Shown one piece after another: positions 25,786 to 34,275 of a stretch of 64,000 nt of DNA. How positions within the stretch are numbered: the stretch's first letter is position 1; every line of letters begins with the position of its first letter. Position numbers and translations under genes: made by a program. Source of the DNA: Desulfobulbaceae bacterium (GTDB lineage: Bacteria > Desulfobacterota > Desulfobulbia > Desulfobulbales > Desulfocapsaceae); contig WSXV01000001.1 of the NCBI GenBank assembly GCA_009773475.1, positions 310,001 through 374,000 on the forward strand. Reading direction: 5' to 3'. Under the pieces are notes generated by a model. It was not told where the DNA came from, did no database searches, and saw nothing but the letters and a program-made list of their open reading frames with translations.

Positions 25786-26859
25786 ATGCGACTTCGTAAC
25801 GGTGTTTTTGTTATTACCGAAGAACGGAATTGTCCGCTCTACAATGTGGGAGAGGAGATTTATGTCGATGGCGGGGTGATGCGGCTGCCGGCGGGGAAGT
25901 CCACCTGTTTGATTCTTGCCCAGGACATTATCCATCTGGTTGCCGAGGATGTGGCCTATGAACATTATCTGCAGGGAACACGCAAGAAAAGCCAGTTTGA
26001 CTGCGGTGGCTGTGATGGCCGGATCAGCTTTGAATACAAGCAGGAAAAAGAATTTGCCACCGTCCAGATGAAGCTGCTGGCGGCTGCCGACCGAAAAGAA
26101 AAATTAAAAGATATCTCCCAGTTTGCCAGCCTGCTCCGAGGAATCCAGATCTTTCAGCCCTTAAGCGATGAGGACCTGCAGGACCTGGCGACCTTGCTGA
26201 AGCTTGAAAAATGTCCATGGGGTTTCCCGATCCTGCAAAAAGGTGACGTCGGGGATCATCTCTACATCATCCTTTCCGGACGGGTGGAGGTCATGGATGA
26301 AGACGGGGTGACCCTGGCTGAGATGGGCAAGGGTGCGGTCTTTGGCGAGATGAGCCTGCTCTCGGGGGAAACCGTGACCACCACCATCATGGCCGCTGAA
26401 CCCACGGAGCTTGCGACCTTAAGTAAAAAGAACTTTCGCCATATGCAGGTCCGATTTCCCGGCCTCCAGGTCTTTTTCTATAAGCTGCTGGTGAACAGGA
26501 TTACAACGATAAACCAGCAGCGGGCGGAAGAGCTTTCCTCCGGGATGGTCGGCCAGTTCTCTGATATCCCGCCGGTTGAGCTGCTGCAGATGATTAACTC
26601 GAATCAGAAAACCGGCTATCTGAAAATCGAGGTCGGCACCAGCAAGGGGCAGTTGTTGTTCAATGAGGGTGAGGTGGTTTTTGCCGCTATCGACGGCAAG
26701 GATGGCCAGGAGGCCTTTTATCGCGTGCTTGCCCTTAAAGAGGGTCGGTTCAAGTTTATCCAGGGGCTCTCTCGTGAGGACTCGCGTTACGAAGCCATTG
26801 GCGGGTTTATGGGGATGTTGATGGAGGGCATGAAGCGGCTTGATGATCTGAACTCCTGA
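25786..26859 (+). CDS. Cyclic-nucleotide-binding-domain protein with C-terminal DUF4388
   Basis: A 357-residue soluble signalling protein. The N-terminal 110 residues include Cys in CPLYNVGEEIYVDGG and FDCGGCDG, and are not a recognised domain. A CRP-like cNMP-binding fold follows at about 120-240 (VGDHLYIILSGRVEVMDEDG, GAVFGEMSLLSGE); the phosphate-binding cassette reads FGEMSLLSGETVTTT, lacking the Arg of true cAMP binders, so its ligand is unclear. The C-terminus (about 255-345) is DUF4388/PATAN-like (QMINSNQKTGYLKIE...FNEGEVVFAAIDGKDGQEAFYRVL). There is no helix-turn-helix, so it is probably not a DNA-binding regulator. The ATG at 25786 is chosen over an upstream TTG. Confidence 0.82.
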   Translation: MRLRNGVFVITEERNCPLYNVGEEIYVDGGVMRLPAGKSTCLILAQDIIHLVAEDVAYEHYLQGTRKKSQFDCGGCDGRISFEYKQEKEFATVQMKLLAAADRKEKLKDISQFASLLRGIQIFQPLSDEDLQDLATLLKLEKCPWGFPILQKGDVGDHLYIILSGRVEVMDEDGVTLAEMGKGAVFGEMSLLSGETVTTTIMAAEPTELATLSKKNFRHMQVRFPGLQVFFYKLLVNRITTINQQRAEELSSGMVGQFSDIPPVELLQMINSNQKTGYLKIEVGTSKGQLLFNEGEVVFAAIDGKDGQEAFYRVLALKEGRFKFIQGLSREDSRYEAIGGFMGMLMEGMKRLDDLNS

Positions 26860-26918
26860 GCAAGCCGGAGAACCCCGTTGTTGCTTTATTCTCAGCACCC
26901 TTTCTGATCTGGAATATC

Positions 26919-27389
26919 TCAATAGAGAATCTTGTCCTCCAGGTCCAGCCAGCTCGCAAGCCCCTGTCGTGCCTCCGGCGCCATGAGTTGCTGCGTTACC
27001 AGCTTTCTGTCGGCTGGTTGCAGGGCCAACTCCTGATAAATAAAGGCATCGGCAAAACCGATGGCGGCCGCGTCATTATGGTCGGCACCAAAGACGATGC
27101 GGCTCAGTCTGGCCCAGTACGCCGCCGCCAGGCACATGGGGCAGGGCTCACAGTTCACAAAGAGCTCACATCCGCTCAAGTCAAAGGACTGCAGAGCGCT
27201 GCAGGCGTTGCGGATGGCGACGATTTCGGCATGGGCGGTGGGATCGTTGCTGCTGGTAACCTTGTTCCAGCCCCGGGCGATGATGGCCCCGTCCCGCACG
27301 ATCAGGGCACCAAAGGGGCCCCCTTCGCCTGCCTCCATTTTCTCTCCTGCCAGCCGGATAGCCTCTGCCATGAATTGCTGATCGGTCAT
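26919..27389 (-). CDS. guaD: Guanine deaminase-like nucleoside deaminase (CDA fold)
   Basis: A 156-residue zinc-dependent deaminase. Zinc and proton-shuttle motifs are HAEIVAI and CEPCPMC. The flanks GPFGALIVRDGAIIARGWNKVTSSNDPTAHAE and AAAIGFADAFIYQEL match Bacillus-type GuaD, which converts guanine to xanthine, more than TadA, which acts on tRNA. The ATG at 27389 is preferred over 27416 because AAAGGAGG lies directly upstream. It is convergent with the cNMP gene and divergent from ferritin. Substrate assignment is by sequence resemblance; related nucleoside deaminases are possible. Confidence 0.85.
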   Translation of the reverse strand: MTDQQFMAEAIRLAGEKMEAGEGGPFGALIVRDGAIIARGWNKVTSSNDPTAHAEIVAIRNACSALQSFDLSGCELFVNCEPCPMCLAAAYWARLSRIVFGADHNDAAAIGFADAFIYQELALQPADRKLVTQQLMAPEARQGLASWLDLEDKILY

Positions 27390-27494
27390 CTTTTTCTTCC
27401 TCCTTTCGGTTGCCAATGCCTGAACCGGTCTTATTCTCTCATCACACTTTTGCTATTTCACGAATGCGATGGCGTTTTGTTTCATGGCAATTGC

Positions 27495-27575
27495 TAACCC
27501 GTTGAACGGGACAGGTGCATTTCGCAGATTATTTTCATGCAAAAAAACAAGAAAATAATCTGTAAGTCACTAAAA
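27495..27575 (+). repeat. Family 2 hairpin repeat
   Basis: AACCCGTTGAACGGGACAGGTG followed by a long hairpin: CAGATTATTTTC on the left arm (from 27525) pairs with GAAAATAATCTG on the right, loop CAAAAAAA, ending GTAAGTCACTAAAA. The outer left arm (GCATTTCG) has mismatches. It lies in the ferritin leader, about 70 bases before its start codon. Confidence 0.8.
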
Positions 27576-27647
27576 TAAACACGGCCCACGGAAAGACTGG
27601 AACGTCCCACCTCGAAAACCCTCAAATTTTACAAGGAGACTCACACT

Positions 27648-28154
27648 ATGAAAAAGGAAATGGAAAAGGCCTTTAACAAGCAGGTGAATGCCGAGTTGTA
27701 TTCCAGTTATCTCTATCTGTCCATGGAATCCTATTTTCAATCCATTAGCTTGTCCGGCTTTGCCGCCTGGATGCGGGCCCAGGTGCAGGAAGAGATGTTT
27801 CATGGCATCAAGATGTACAATTATATCCACGAGCGCGGGGGAAAGGCAAAGCTTGAGGCCATTGCCAAGCCGGAAGAAAAGTGGGAAAGCCCCCTGCTTG
27901 CCTTTGAACACATTCTTGCCCATGAGCAGCATGTGACCTCCCTGATCAACAATCTCATCGATGTGGCCCAGGATACCCGGGATCATGCCGCCAAGGCCTT
28001 CCTTGATTGGTTTATCACTGAGCAGGTTGAGGAGGAGGCATCGGTGGGGCAGATTGTTGACCGACTTCGGCTCATCGGCAAGGACTCCAGCGGCCTGTTC
28101 TTCCTGGACAGCGAGCTCGGGAAGCGGGTTTTTGTCATGCCGGTTAAACAATAA
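27648..28154 (+). CDS. ftnA: Non-heme ferritin
   Basis: A 168-residue bacterial ferritin that stores iron as ferric mineral in a 24-mer shell. Ferroxidase-site residues can be seen: Glu in NAELYSSYLYLSM, the ExxxH pair in QEEMFHGIKM, the later HEQHVTSLI and the EQVEEEAS helix. Length and four-helix pattern match FtnA; there is no heme-ligand Met of bacterioferritin. The ATG follows ACAAGGAGACTCACACT. Iron storage fits an anaerobe exposed to pulses of oxygen. A family 2 repeat lies in its leader region; no clear Fur box was seen. Confidence 0.95.
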   Translation: MKKEMEKAFNKQVNAELYSSYLYLSMESYFQSISLSGFAAWMRAQVQEEMFHGIKMYNYIHERGGKAKLEAIAKPEEKWESPLLAFEHILAHEQHVTSLINNLIDVAQDTRDHAAKAFLDWFITEQVEEEASVGQIVDRLRLIGKDSSGLFFLDSELGKRVFVMPVKQ

Positions 28155-28262
28155 CAAATAACAGGGTGATGGGCGGAAGGCTGAAGAAAAGGCATTCACC
28201 GTGAGTGATGAGTCATCTCTGACACCCCTTCAGTCTCAATTAAGTCTTCAGTTTCGACACGC

Positions 28263-28997
28263 ATGAGCAGCAGAGCAATCAAACAGGAGGTGCTGGGTCT
28301 TCTTGCCTTGACAGATCTTGAGCGGATCGGCGAGGAGATGCGCAGGTATCCTGAGAAAGATCTGGTGAATCCCCTTTTCTCCGGCCTGTCGCGGCCCGAG
28401 GAGCTGGTGCGCTGGCACGCGATCAGTCTCTTCGGGCAGGTCGTGCCCCGTTTGGCCGAGCAGGAGATGGAGGCGGCGAGGATCGTCATGCGGCGCTTTC
28501 TCTGGAGCCTCAATGACGAGTCCGGCGGTATCGGCTGGGGCGCGCCCGAGGCGATGGCAGAGATCATGCTGCACCATGACCGCCTGGCCGGGGAGTATCT
28601 CCACATGCTGATCTCTTATCTGCGGCCCGATGGCCCCCTTGCCCATCAGGATGGAAACTATATCGAGCTGCCGGCCCTGCAACGGGGGGTGGTGTGGGGG
28701 ATCGGCAGGCTGGCGGCGGGACGGGCGAAGGAGCTGGCAGCCCGCGGACTCGTGGCGGACCTGCTGCCCTGCCTGCAATCCGAGGATGTGGGGGTGCGGG
28801 GTCTGGCGGGTTGGGCCCTTGCCCGTTTGCAAAATGGCATGGTTGAGATTGACATGGGCTTGAAGGCGGCATTGCTTCCCCTGGCTGCCGATGCCGGTCT
28901 GGTTCGGCTTTATGAGCAGGGACAGATCAGGGTGGTCACTGTGGCGGAACTGTCCCAGGGGGCCCCGGCCCATTTGACGGTCCCCTGTGGGACGTGA
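28263..28997 (+). CDS. HEAT-repeat protein of the DVU0298 type
   Basis: A 244-residue soluble alpha-helical protein. HEAT/PBS-lyase-like repeats are seen (LVRWHAISLFGQVVPRL, LQRGVVWGIGRLAAG, VGVRGLAGWALARLQNG). The mid segment WSLNDESGGIGWGAPEAMAEIM is the signature of the DVU0298 family, known mostly from sulfate-reducing bacteria. The function is not established; HEAT proteins commonly serve as binding scaffolds. No clear ribosome site precedes the ATG. The end overlaps the next ORF by 11 bases if that gene starts at its GTG. Confidence 0.8.
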   Translation: MSSRAIKQEVLGLLALTDLERIGEEMRRYPEKDLVNPLFSGLSRPEELVRWHAISLFGQVVPRLAEQEMEAARIVMRRFLWSLNDESGGIGWGAPEAMAEIMLHHDRLAGEYLHMLISYLRPDGPLAHQDGNYIELPALQRGVVWGIGRLAAGRAKELAARGLVADLLPCLQSEDVGVRGLAGWALARLQNGMVEIDMGLKAALLPLAADAGLVRLYEQGQIRVVTVAELSQGAPAHLTVPCGT

Positions 28998-30294
28998 GGT
29001 ATATCTTTTGAATTTTGAATCCCCCTTTTTATCATCGGCTGGTTTTTTTCAGTCTGCCATTACCCCCGCCGCACCGGCAGTGAACCTTACCCGATTGCAG
29101 ACGGCCTTGCAGCTTTCTCCGTGCCTACCGGGGACGCTACTGGTCTTGCCGGAGTTATGGGCAACCGGTTTTGTCTATCCCCAGCTGGCCGAACTGAGCC
29201 GCCAAACCCCTTGGATTCTGGAACAACTCAGCGAGCTTGCAGCCCTCTATCAGATGGTCATTGCCGGAACCCTGGTGGAAAGGGTGGAGGACGCGCGGGG
29301 CCTTTCTCTGTATAACACCCTGTTTTTCAGCGATGGGAATGGCCTTGCCGGTAAGATTCGTAAACAGCATCTGTTTTCTTATTGGCACGAGGATGACTGG
29401 CTGAGCCCAGGAGACAGCCCCCGACCGGTGGACACCGCCTTCGGGCGCATCGGCGGTCTGGTCTGTTATGATCTGCGCTTTCCCGAGGTTGCCAAGGTCC
29501 AGAGTCAACAAGGGGCCTCTCTGCTGGTTGTCTCAGCGCAATGGCCCCTGACCCGTATTGACCAGTGGCGTACCTTACTCCAGGCCCGGGCCATCGAGAA
29601 CCAGACCTTTGTTATTGCTGGCAATGGCTGCGGCCCGGGCAATGACGGCAATGATCTCATACTGGGCGGCCACTCGATGCTCATTGATCCGAGCGGGGCA
29701 ATTCTTGCAGAGGCGGGGGAGGATGAACAGTTCCGGACGATATCCCTCGACCTGCAGCCGCAACAGCTCCTGCGAGAGAAGTTCAGTACCGTGGCTCCGG
29801 CTCGCTATGCCTTTGATGATAAGGACAAGATCGTCGGTCTGGCCGACTGTGTGCGGATGGTGGAATGCAGGAAAAGGCTGGGGCAGCGTATCGTCTTTAC
29901 CAATGGCTGTTTCGATATCCTCCATGCCGGGCACGTGGAGTATCTGCAAGAGGCGAGAAAACAGGGTGATTTTCTGGTGGTGGGGCTGAACAGTGATCAT
30001 TCTATTCGCTCAATCAAGGGGGAAACCCGTCCGATTAATCACGAGCTCCAGCGGGCACGGGTGCTGGCGGCGCTGGGCTGTGTCGATGCGGTGGTTGTTT
30101 TCAGCGAGGATACACCGCTGAATTTGATCACCGCCCTTCTGCCGCAGGTGCTGGTGAAGGGCGCGGACTGGCCGGAAGAGGCCATTGTCGGAGCACGCGA
30201 AGTCAAGGAACACGGTGGCCAGGTGGTGCGTATTGTCTTTACCACTGAGACTTCCACCACCGGAATCATTGCAAAAATTCAAAAACAGAACTAA
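28987..30294 (+). CDS. Fusion of nitrilase-superfamily amidase and RfaE2 heptose-1-phosphate adenylyltransferase
   Basis: A 435-residue two-domain protein. The N-terminal half (about 1-265) is a carbon-nitrogen hydrolase with the Glu-Lys-Cys triad in LPELWATGF, KIRKQHLFSYW and GGLVCYDLRFPE, most like omega-amidases. The C-terminal part (about 280-432) is an RfaE2/HldE-type nucleotidyltransferase: TNGCFDILHAGHVEYL carries the HxGH site, and KGADW and TTETSTTGII are typical. RfaE2 makes ADP-heptose for lipopolysaccharide. I know of no obligatory link between the two reactions, so the fusion is notable. The start is uncertain: GTG at 28987 or TTG at 29008; neither alters the domains. No frameshift is involved; one open frame covers both. 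Confidence 0.9.
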   Translation: MGREVYLLNFESPFLSSAGFFQSAITPAAPAVNLTRLQTALQLSPCLPGTLLVLPELWATGFVYPQLAELSRQTPWILEQLSELAALYQMVIAGTLVERVEDARGLSLYNTLFFSDGNGLAGKIRKQHLFSYWHEDDWLSPGDSPRPVDTAFGRIGGLVCYDLRFPEVAKVQSQQGASLLVVSAQWPLTRIDQWRTLLQARAIENQTFVIAGNGCGPGNDGNDLILGGHSMLIDPSGAILAEAGEDEQFRTISLDLQPQQLLREKFSTVAPARYAFDDKDKIVGLADCVRMVECRKRLGQRIVFTNGCFDILHAGHVEYLQEARKQGDFLVVGLNSDHSIRSIKGETRPINHELQRARVLAALGCVDAVVVFSEDTPLNLITALLPQVLVKGADWPEEAIVGAREVKEHGGQVVRIVFTTETSTTGIIAKIQKQN

Positions 30295-30406
30295 CTGATC
30301 TTCTTCTCAACCCTCTTTCGAGTTTCCTGACTTTTATCAGTCCCCTCATCCATCATCTCCGCGACGAGCGGAGACCACCTGGAATGAATGTTGTCCCTGA
30401 AAACAC

Positions 30407-30446
30407 GAGAGGTCGGAGACAGAATACATTCTGTCTCCGACCTCTC
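30407..30446. repeat. Perfect 40-base palindrome (19-base arms)
   Basis: GAGAGGTCGGAGACAGAAT (30407-30425) is exactly complementary to 30428-30446 with two bases between. It lies between convergent genes (fusion gene and recA). No T-run flanks it, so it is more like a REP-type or cruciform sequence than a standard terminator, though it might end transcription from either side. Confidence 0.8.
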
Positions 30447-30563
30447 AAAAGAGACTTCCAGATCAAAAAAAAGGGACGAACAGCAATGAAGAGCCCTCAG
30501 TTCTCCTGATTCCCATCCGTCCCCATACGCCCCTCTGTTCCCTTTTCCGCTTTTCGTTAAACT

Positions 30564-31610
30564 CTATGGCTGTTCCTGTCCTTCTGCCTTCACCAGGGTT
30601 TCTGCGGGCAGGCCATAGCCCAGCCGGACCTTCTTCTCAATATCGGCAAACATCTCGGGGTGGTCGGCAAGGAATTTCTTGGCATTTTCGCGGCCCTGAC
30701 CAATGCGTTCATCCAGATAGGAATACCAGGAACCGCTTTTATTGACGATGTCGTTTTCAACGGCGAGATCGAGCAGATCTCCGGTCTTGGAGATGCCTTC
30801 GCCGTAGATGATGTCAAACTCAGCGGTCTTGAAGGGTGGGGCGACCTTGTTTTTGACCACCTTCACCTTGGTGCGATTGCCGATGACATTGTCCTGTCCT
30901 TCCTTGATGGTTGCGATCTTGCGGATATCAAGACGCAGGGAGGAGTAGAACTTCAGGGCATTGCCGCCGGTGGTGGTCTCCGGGTTGCCGAACATCACCC
31001 CGATCTTCATCCGGATCTGGTTGATGAAGATAAGGATGGTATTGCTGCGATTAATCACGGCGGTGAATTTTCGCATGGCCTGCGACATAAGCCGTGCCTG
31101 CAGACCCATATGGGAATCACCGACATTGCCGTCGATTTCGGCCTTGGGGACCAGGGCGGCCACCGAGTCAATGACGATCACGTCGATGCCGCCGGAGCGG
31201 ATCAGAATTTCGGCGATCTCCAGGGCCTGTTCGCCGAAATCCGGCTGGGACACCAGGAGGTTGTCAATATCCACCCCCAGACGACCGGCATAGGCGGTGT
31301 CCAGGGCGTGCTCGGCATCGATGAAGGCGGCGTTGCCCCCGCGTTTCTGGGCCTCGGCCACGACGTGCAGGGCAAGCGTAGTTTTCCCGGAAGACTCCGG
31401 GCCGTAGATCTCGGAGATCCTTCCTTTGGGAAAGCCGCCGACCCCGAGGGCGATGTCAAGACTCATCACTCCGGTGGGGATGACCGGAATGGGCTCGGTC
31501 TCATGGCTGCCCAGGCGCATGATCGAGCCTTTGCCAAATTGGCGTTGAATCTGGCTGATGGCGTTGTCAACGCTGTCTGCTTTGTTTTTTACTGGATCCG
31601 GTGCGGCCAT
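30564..31610 (-). CDS. recA: Recombinase RecA
   Basis: A 348-residue RecA that promotes strand exchange and LexA/UmuD self-cleavage. Walker A is [10 protein letters not shown], Walker [13 protein letters not shown], and L1/L2 DNA loops are present ([42 protein letters not shown]). The ATG follows AAGGAGAACC. It lies 73 bases after cinA, as in many bacteria where cinA and recA are linked. I found no clear SOS box in that gap, so the main promoter may lie further upstream in the mnmA-mtaB-cinA transcript or use a LexA motif unlike the E. coli form. Confidence 0.99.
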   Translation of the reverse strand: MAAPDPVKNKADSVDNAISQIQRQFGKGSIMRLGSHETEPIPVIPTGVMSLDIALGVGGFPKGRISEIYGPESSGKTTLALHVVAEAQKRGGNAAFIDAEHALDTAYAGRLGVDIDNLLVSQPDFGEQALEIAEILIRSGGIDVIVIDSVAALVPKAEIDGNVGDSHMGLQARLMSQAMRKFTAVINRSNTILIFINQIRMKIGVMFGNPETTTGGNALKFYSSLRLDIRKIATIKEGQDNVIGNRTKVKVVKNKVAPPFKTAEFDIIYGEGISKTGDLLDLAVENDIVNKSGSWYSYLDERIGQGRENAKKFLADHPEMFADIEKKVRLGYGLPAETLVKAEGQEQP

Positions 31611-31683
31611 AAAGGTTCTCCTTGGATTTTTTTTTAAGGGAATATCGTTGTATGCTTTATCGGTGATGGTGAAAGGAAGGTTA

Positions 31684-32931
31684 CTATGTACGGCCTTGTT
31701 GTAGCAGGTATCGCCTGATCAGGTCAAGGGCTGTTTTGGCGGTGATCTCCTGAATCTGTTGCCGGTTGCCGCTAAAATAAAAGGGGTGGACTGCGGTCTC
31801 ATTTTCTGTGGTCATGCCGATAAAGACGGTGCCCACCGGCTTGGCGATGGTGCCGCCGTCCGGGCCGGCAACACCGGTGACGCTGATAGCGATATCCGCC
31901 TTGCTTCTGTGGCGTATCCCCGTTGCCATGGCCTCGGCAACTTCTCTGCTGACTGCTCCATAGGCGGCCAGCAAGGTCTCCTCGACTCCCAGGGAGCTCA
32001 TCTTCATGCTGTTGGCATAGGCGATGACACCGCCCAGATAATAGTGTGAGCTGCCGGCCACCTGGGTCAGCAGATGGCCGATCATCCCTCCGGTACAGGA
32101 TTCCGCCGTGGCCAGGCGTAGATTTGCGGCCTTGAGCAGGCGGCCGGTGACCCCGGCCAGGCTGTCCTGGTCCTGTCCGTAAATAACGTCTCCCAAGGTG
32201 ACTTCGACGCTGCGGCAGGCGGCTTCAAAGAGGGCTGCTGCCTTCGTTGCCATGGGGCTGCGCAGGGTCAGGCTTACATGGACTTCCGGAAAAACCGGGT
32301 AGTATCCGATGTTGATGCTGTGATCCAGGTTGAGATTGACGATCAGGCGGTTGATGGCGGCCTCTTCCATGCCGAAGGTCTTGAATATCCGTTGGAAGGT
32401 GACCAGATGACGGCCATGGTTCCAGTGGGCAAGCCTGGGGAGAACCTGCTCGAGCAGCAGGGATTCCATCTGATAGGGCACGCCGGGCAGAAAGAAGATG
32501 GGCTTGTTGGCATGGATAAGCTGATAGCCCGACATCCTTGCCTGGAGGGTGAGGGCCTCCGCCCCTTGCGGCAGCCAGGCCAGTTTCTCCAAGGGGCTGA
32601 CCGGTGAGGCGGAAATGGCGTCGAGATGGTTGCGGATCTGGGAAAGAAGTTCAAGGTTGGGGATTGTAGGCCGGTCAAGGGCACAGGCCACGGCCTCGGT
32701 GGTGAGGTCGTCATCGGTTGCGCCCAGCCCCCCGGTGACCACCACAAAGTCAACCCGGTTGATGGCGGCTTTCAAGACCTCGCCGATCAGGCTCGGGGAA
32801 TCCCCGATGGTGTGCATGGCATGGATCTCGTAGCCAGCGGTAAAGAGATGGCGGGCGGCAAAACCGCTGGTGGTATTGGCAATCCTTCCTGAGGTCAGCT
32901 CGTTGCCGATGGCGATTATTTCACCCAGCAT
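31684..32931 (-). CDS. cinA: CinA: nicotinamide-nucleotide amidase / ADP-ribose pyrophosphatase family
   Basis: A 415-residue CinA. The N-terminal MoCF/COG1058 domain (about 1-170; [26 protein letters not shown]) hydrolyses ADP-ribose-like compounds in homologues. The C-terminal PncC domain (about 255-412; [24 protein letters not shown]) deamidates nicotinamide mononucleotide, recycling pyridine nucleotides. The ATG at 32931 is preferred over 32997 since GGAGG lies six bases upstream and [12 protein letters not shown] is the typical start. It overlaps mtaB by 11 bases, so the two are coupled, and recA follows. Confidence 0.95.
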   Translation of the reverse strand: MLGEIIAIGNELTSGRIANTTSGFAARHLFTAGYEIHAMHTIGDSPSLIGEVLKAAINRVDFVVVTGGLGATDDDLTTEAVACALDRPTIPNLELLSQIRNHLDAISASPVSPLEKLAWLPQGAEALTLQARMSGYQLIHANKPIFFLPGVPYQMESLLLEQVLPRLAHWNHGRHLVTFQRIFKTFGMEEAAINRLIVNLNLDHSINIGYYPVFPEVHVSLTLRSPMATKAAALFEAACRSVEVTLGDVIYGQDQDSLAGVTGRLLKAANLRLATAESCTGGMIGHLLTQVAGSSHYYLGGVIAYANSMKMSSLGVEETLLAAYGAVSREVAEAMATGIRHRSKADIAISVTGVAGPDGGTIAKPVGTVFIGMTTENETAVHPFYFSGNRQQIQEITAKTALDLIRRYLLQQGRT

Positions 32932-34252
32932 GGTTGCCCTCCGCCATGGTGCCGTGCACTTGCGTCGCGGATACGCTTGTGATGGTGACCGTGGCAATGG
33001 TGTTCATCAAGGTCGTGTCTCCCGGGAAACTGACCGGGATATAATTGTCGGTAAATCCCCGCAGGTTGCCATCCTGATCCCGTTTGTGTTCCACTAGTAC
33101 CGGTCGGCTGGTGCCGAGGTATCGTTGATAAAACCGTTCTTTTTTTTGAGCATCGAGTTGCTTCAGGCGAGAGACCCGAGCGTCCTTGACGGCCTGCGGC
33201 ACCTGCTGATCAAAGCTTGCGGCCAGGGTGCCGGGCCGCTGGGAATAGGGGAAGACGTGGAGGGAGGTGCAGTCGCATTCCTCCAGGAGAGTGAGCGTGT
33301 TGGTAAAATGTTCTTCCGTCTCACCGGGGAACCCAACGAGGACGTCGATGCCGATGGCCGCATCCAGCACCATTTTTCGGCACAAGGAAATGGTTTCCAT
33401 GAATTCCCGGCTGGTATAGCCCCGGCGCATGCGGCTGAGAATGGTGTCATCGCCGCTCTGCAGGGGGATATGGAGATGGGGCAGGAAGTTTTGCTGTTCG
33501 GCCATAAGGGAGAGCAGCTCCTGGCTGATTTCTTTGGGTTCAATGGAGCTGAGGCGAAAACGGATGTCCGGATGGGTGCGGCAGAGTCTGCGCATCAACT
33601 CCACGCAATCGGTTTTTTCCTGAACAGCAGGGCCCAGATCCTGTCCGTAGAGCCCAACATGGATGCCGGTGACCACCATCTCGCGGTGTCCTTCGGCCTC
33701 GAAGATGGCCGCCTGCTCGAGAACTTTTTCCAGGGGCAGGCTGCAGCTGGGGCCGCGGGTGTAGGGGACGATGCAGTAGGTGCAGAAATTATTGCAGCCG
33801 TCCTGCACCCGGAGGCAGGCGCGGGTCCGACTCCCGAAGTGACGCACGGGCAGATGGCAGATCTCTTTTTTTTGCAAGATCGGGGTCATGAGCATAGTCG
33901 GGTCGCAAGGAGTGGCGCTGAGCGCAGTCTGCACCAGTTGCTCCTTGTGGGCGTTGCCGATAATGCAGACGGGCGTATTGATCAGCTGCGCCAGTTCCTC
34001 GCCGGCCATCTGGGCATAACAGCCGGTGACAACGATTCTTGCTTTGGGGTGCTTGCGGATGAGCTGACGGATAACATGTCGGGACTGAGCCCCGGCACTG
34101 GCAGTGACGGTGCAGGTGTTGATCACAACGATATCAGCACTTTCCTTGGCGCTGACCATGCGGCAGCCGGCAGCCTCAAAGCCGCTTTGGAAGGCGGCGG
34201 ATTCATACTGGTTGACCTTGCAGCCAAGGGTGCTGATGGCAATTTTCTTCAT
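32921..34252 (-). CDS. mtaB: tRNA t6A37 methylthiotransferase MtaB
   Basis: A radical SAM methylthiotransferase of about 443 residues that converts t6A37 to ms2t6A37 in tRNA. The N-terminal domain holds the second cluster's Cys residues (TLGCKVNQYES, INTCTVT, VTGCYAQ). The radical SAM motif is CNNFCTYCIVPYTRG. A TRAM domain closes the chain (about 375-435). The sequence TLGCKVNQYES fits MtaB rather than MiaB (TYGCQMN). The ATG (34252) is preferred over a TTG three codons upstream. It sits between mnmA and cinA, grouping two tRNA anticodon-loop modifiers. Confidence 0.95.
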   Translation of the reverse strand: MKKIAISTLGCKVNQYESAAFQSGFEAAGCRMVSAKESADIVVINTCTVTASAGAQSRHVIRQLIRKHPKARIVVTGCYAQMAGEELAQLINTPVCIIGNAHKEQLVQTALSATPCDPTMLMTPILQKKEICHLPVRHFGSRTRACLRVQDGCNNFCTYCIVPYTRGPSCSLPLEKVLEQAAIFEAEGHREMVVTGIHVGLYGQDLGPAVQEKTDCVELMRRLCRTHPDIRFRLSSIEPKEISQELLSLMAEQQNFLPHLHIPLQSGDDTILSRMRRGYTSREFMETISLCRKMVLDAAIGIDVLVGFPGETEEHFTNTLTLLEECDCTSLHVFPYSQRPGTLAASFDQQVPQAVKDARVSRLKQLDAQKKERFYQRYLGTSRPVLVEHKRDQDGNLRGFTDNYIPVSFPGDTTLMNTIATVTITSVSATQVHGTMAEGNHAG

Positions 34253-34275
34253 TCTTTTCAAGGAGTCTTGGTCTC

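Noticed and set aside
31611-31683. SOS/LexA box before recA
   Set aside because: No CTGT-N8-ACAG-like or Gram-positive-type dyad is visible in the gap.
32997-32997. Upstream start for cinA (and likewise 35418 for mnmA, 14538 for gspE, 17880 for gspC)
   Set aside because: The extra residues are not protein-like, and for cinA and mnmA the inner starts have clear ribosome sites.
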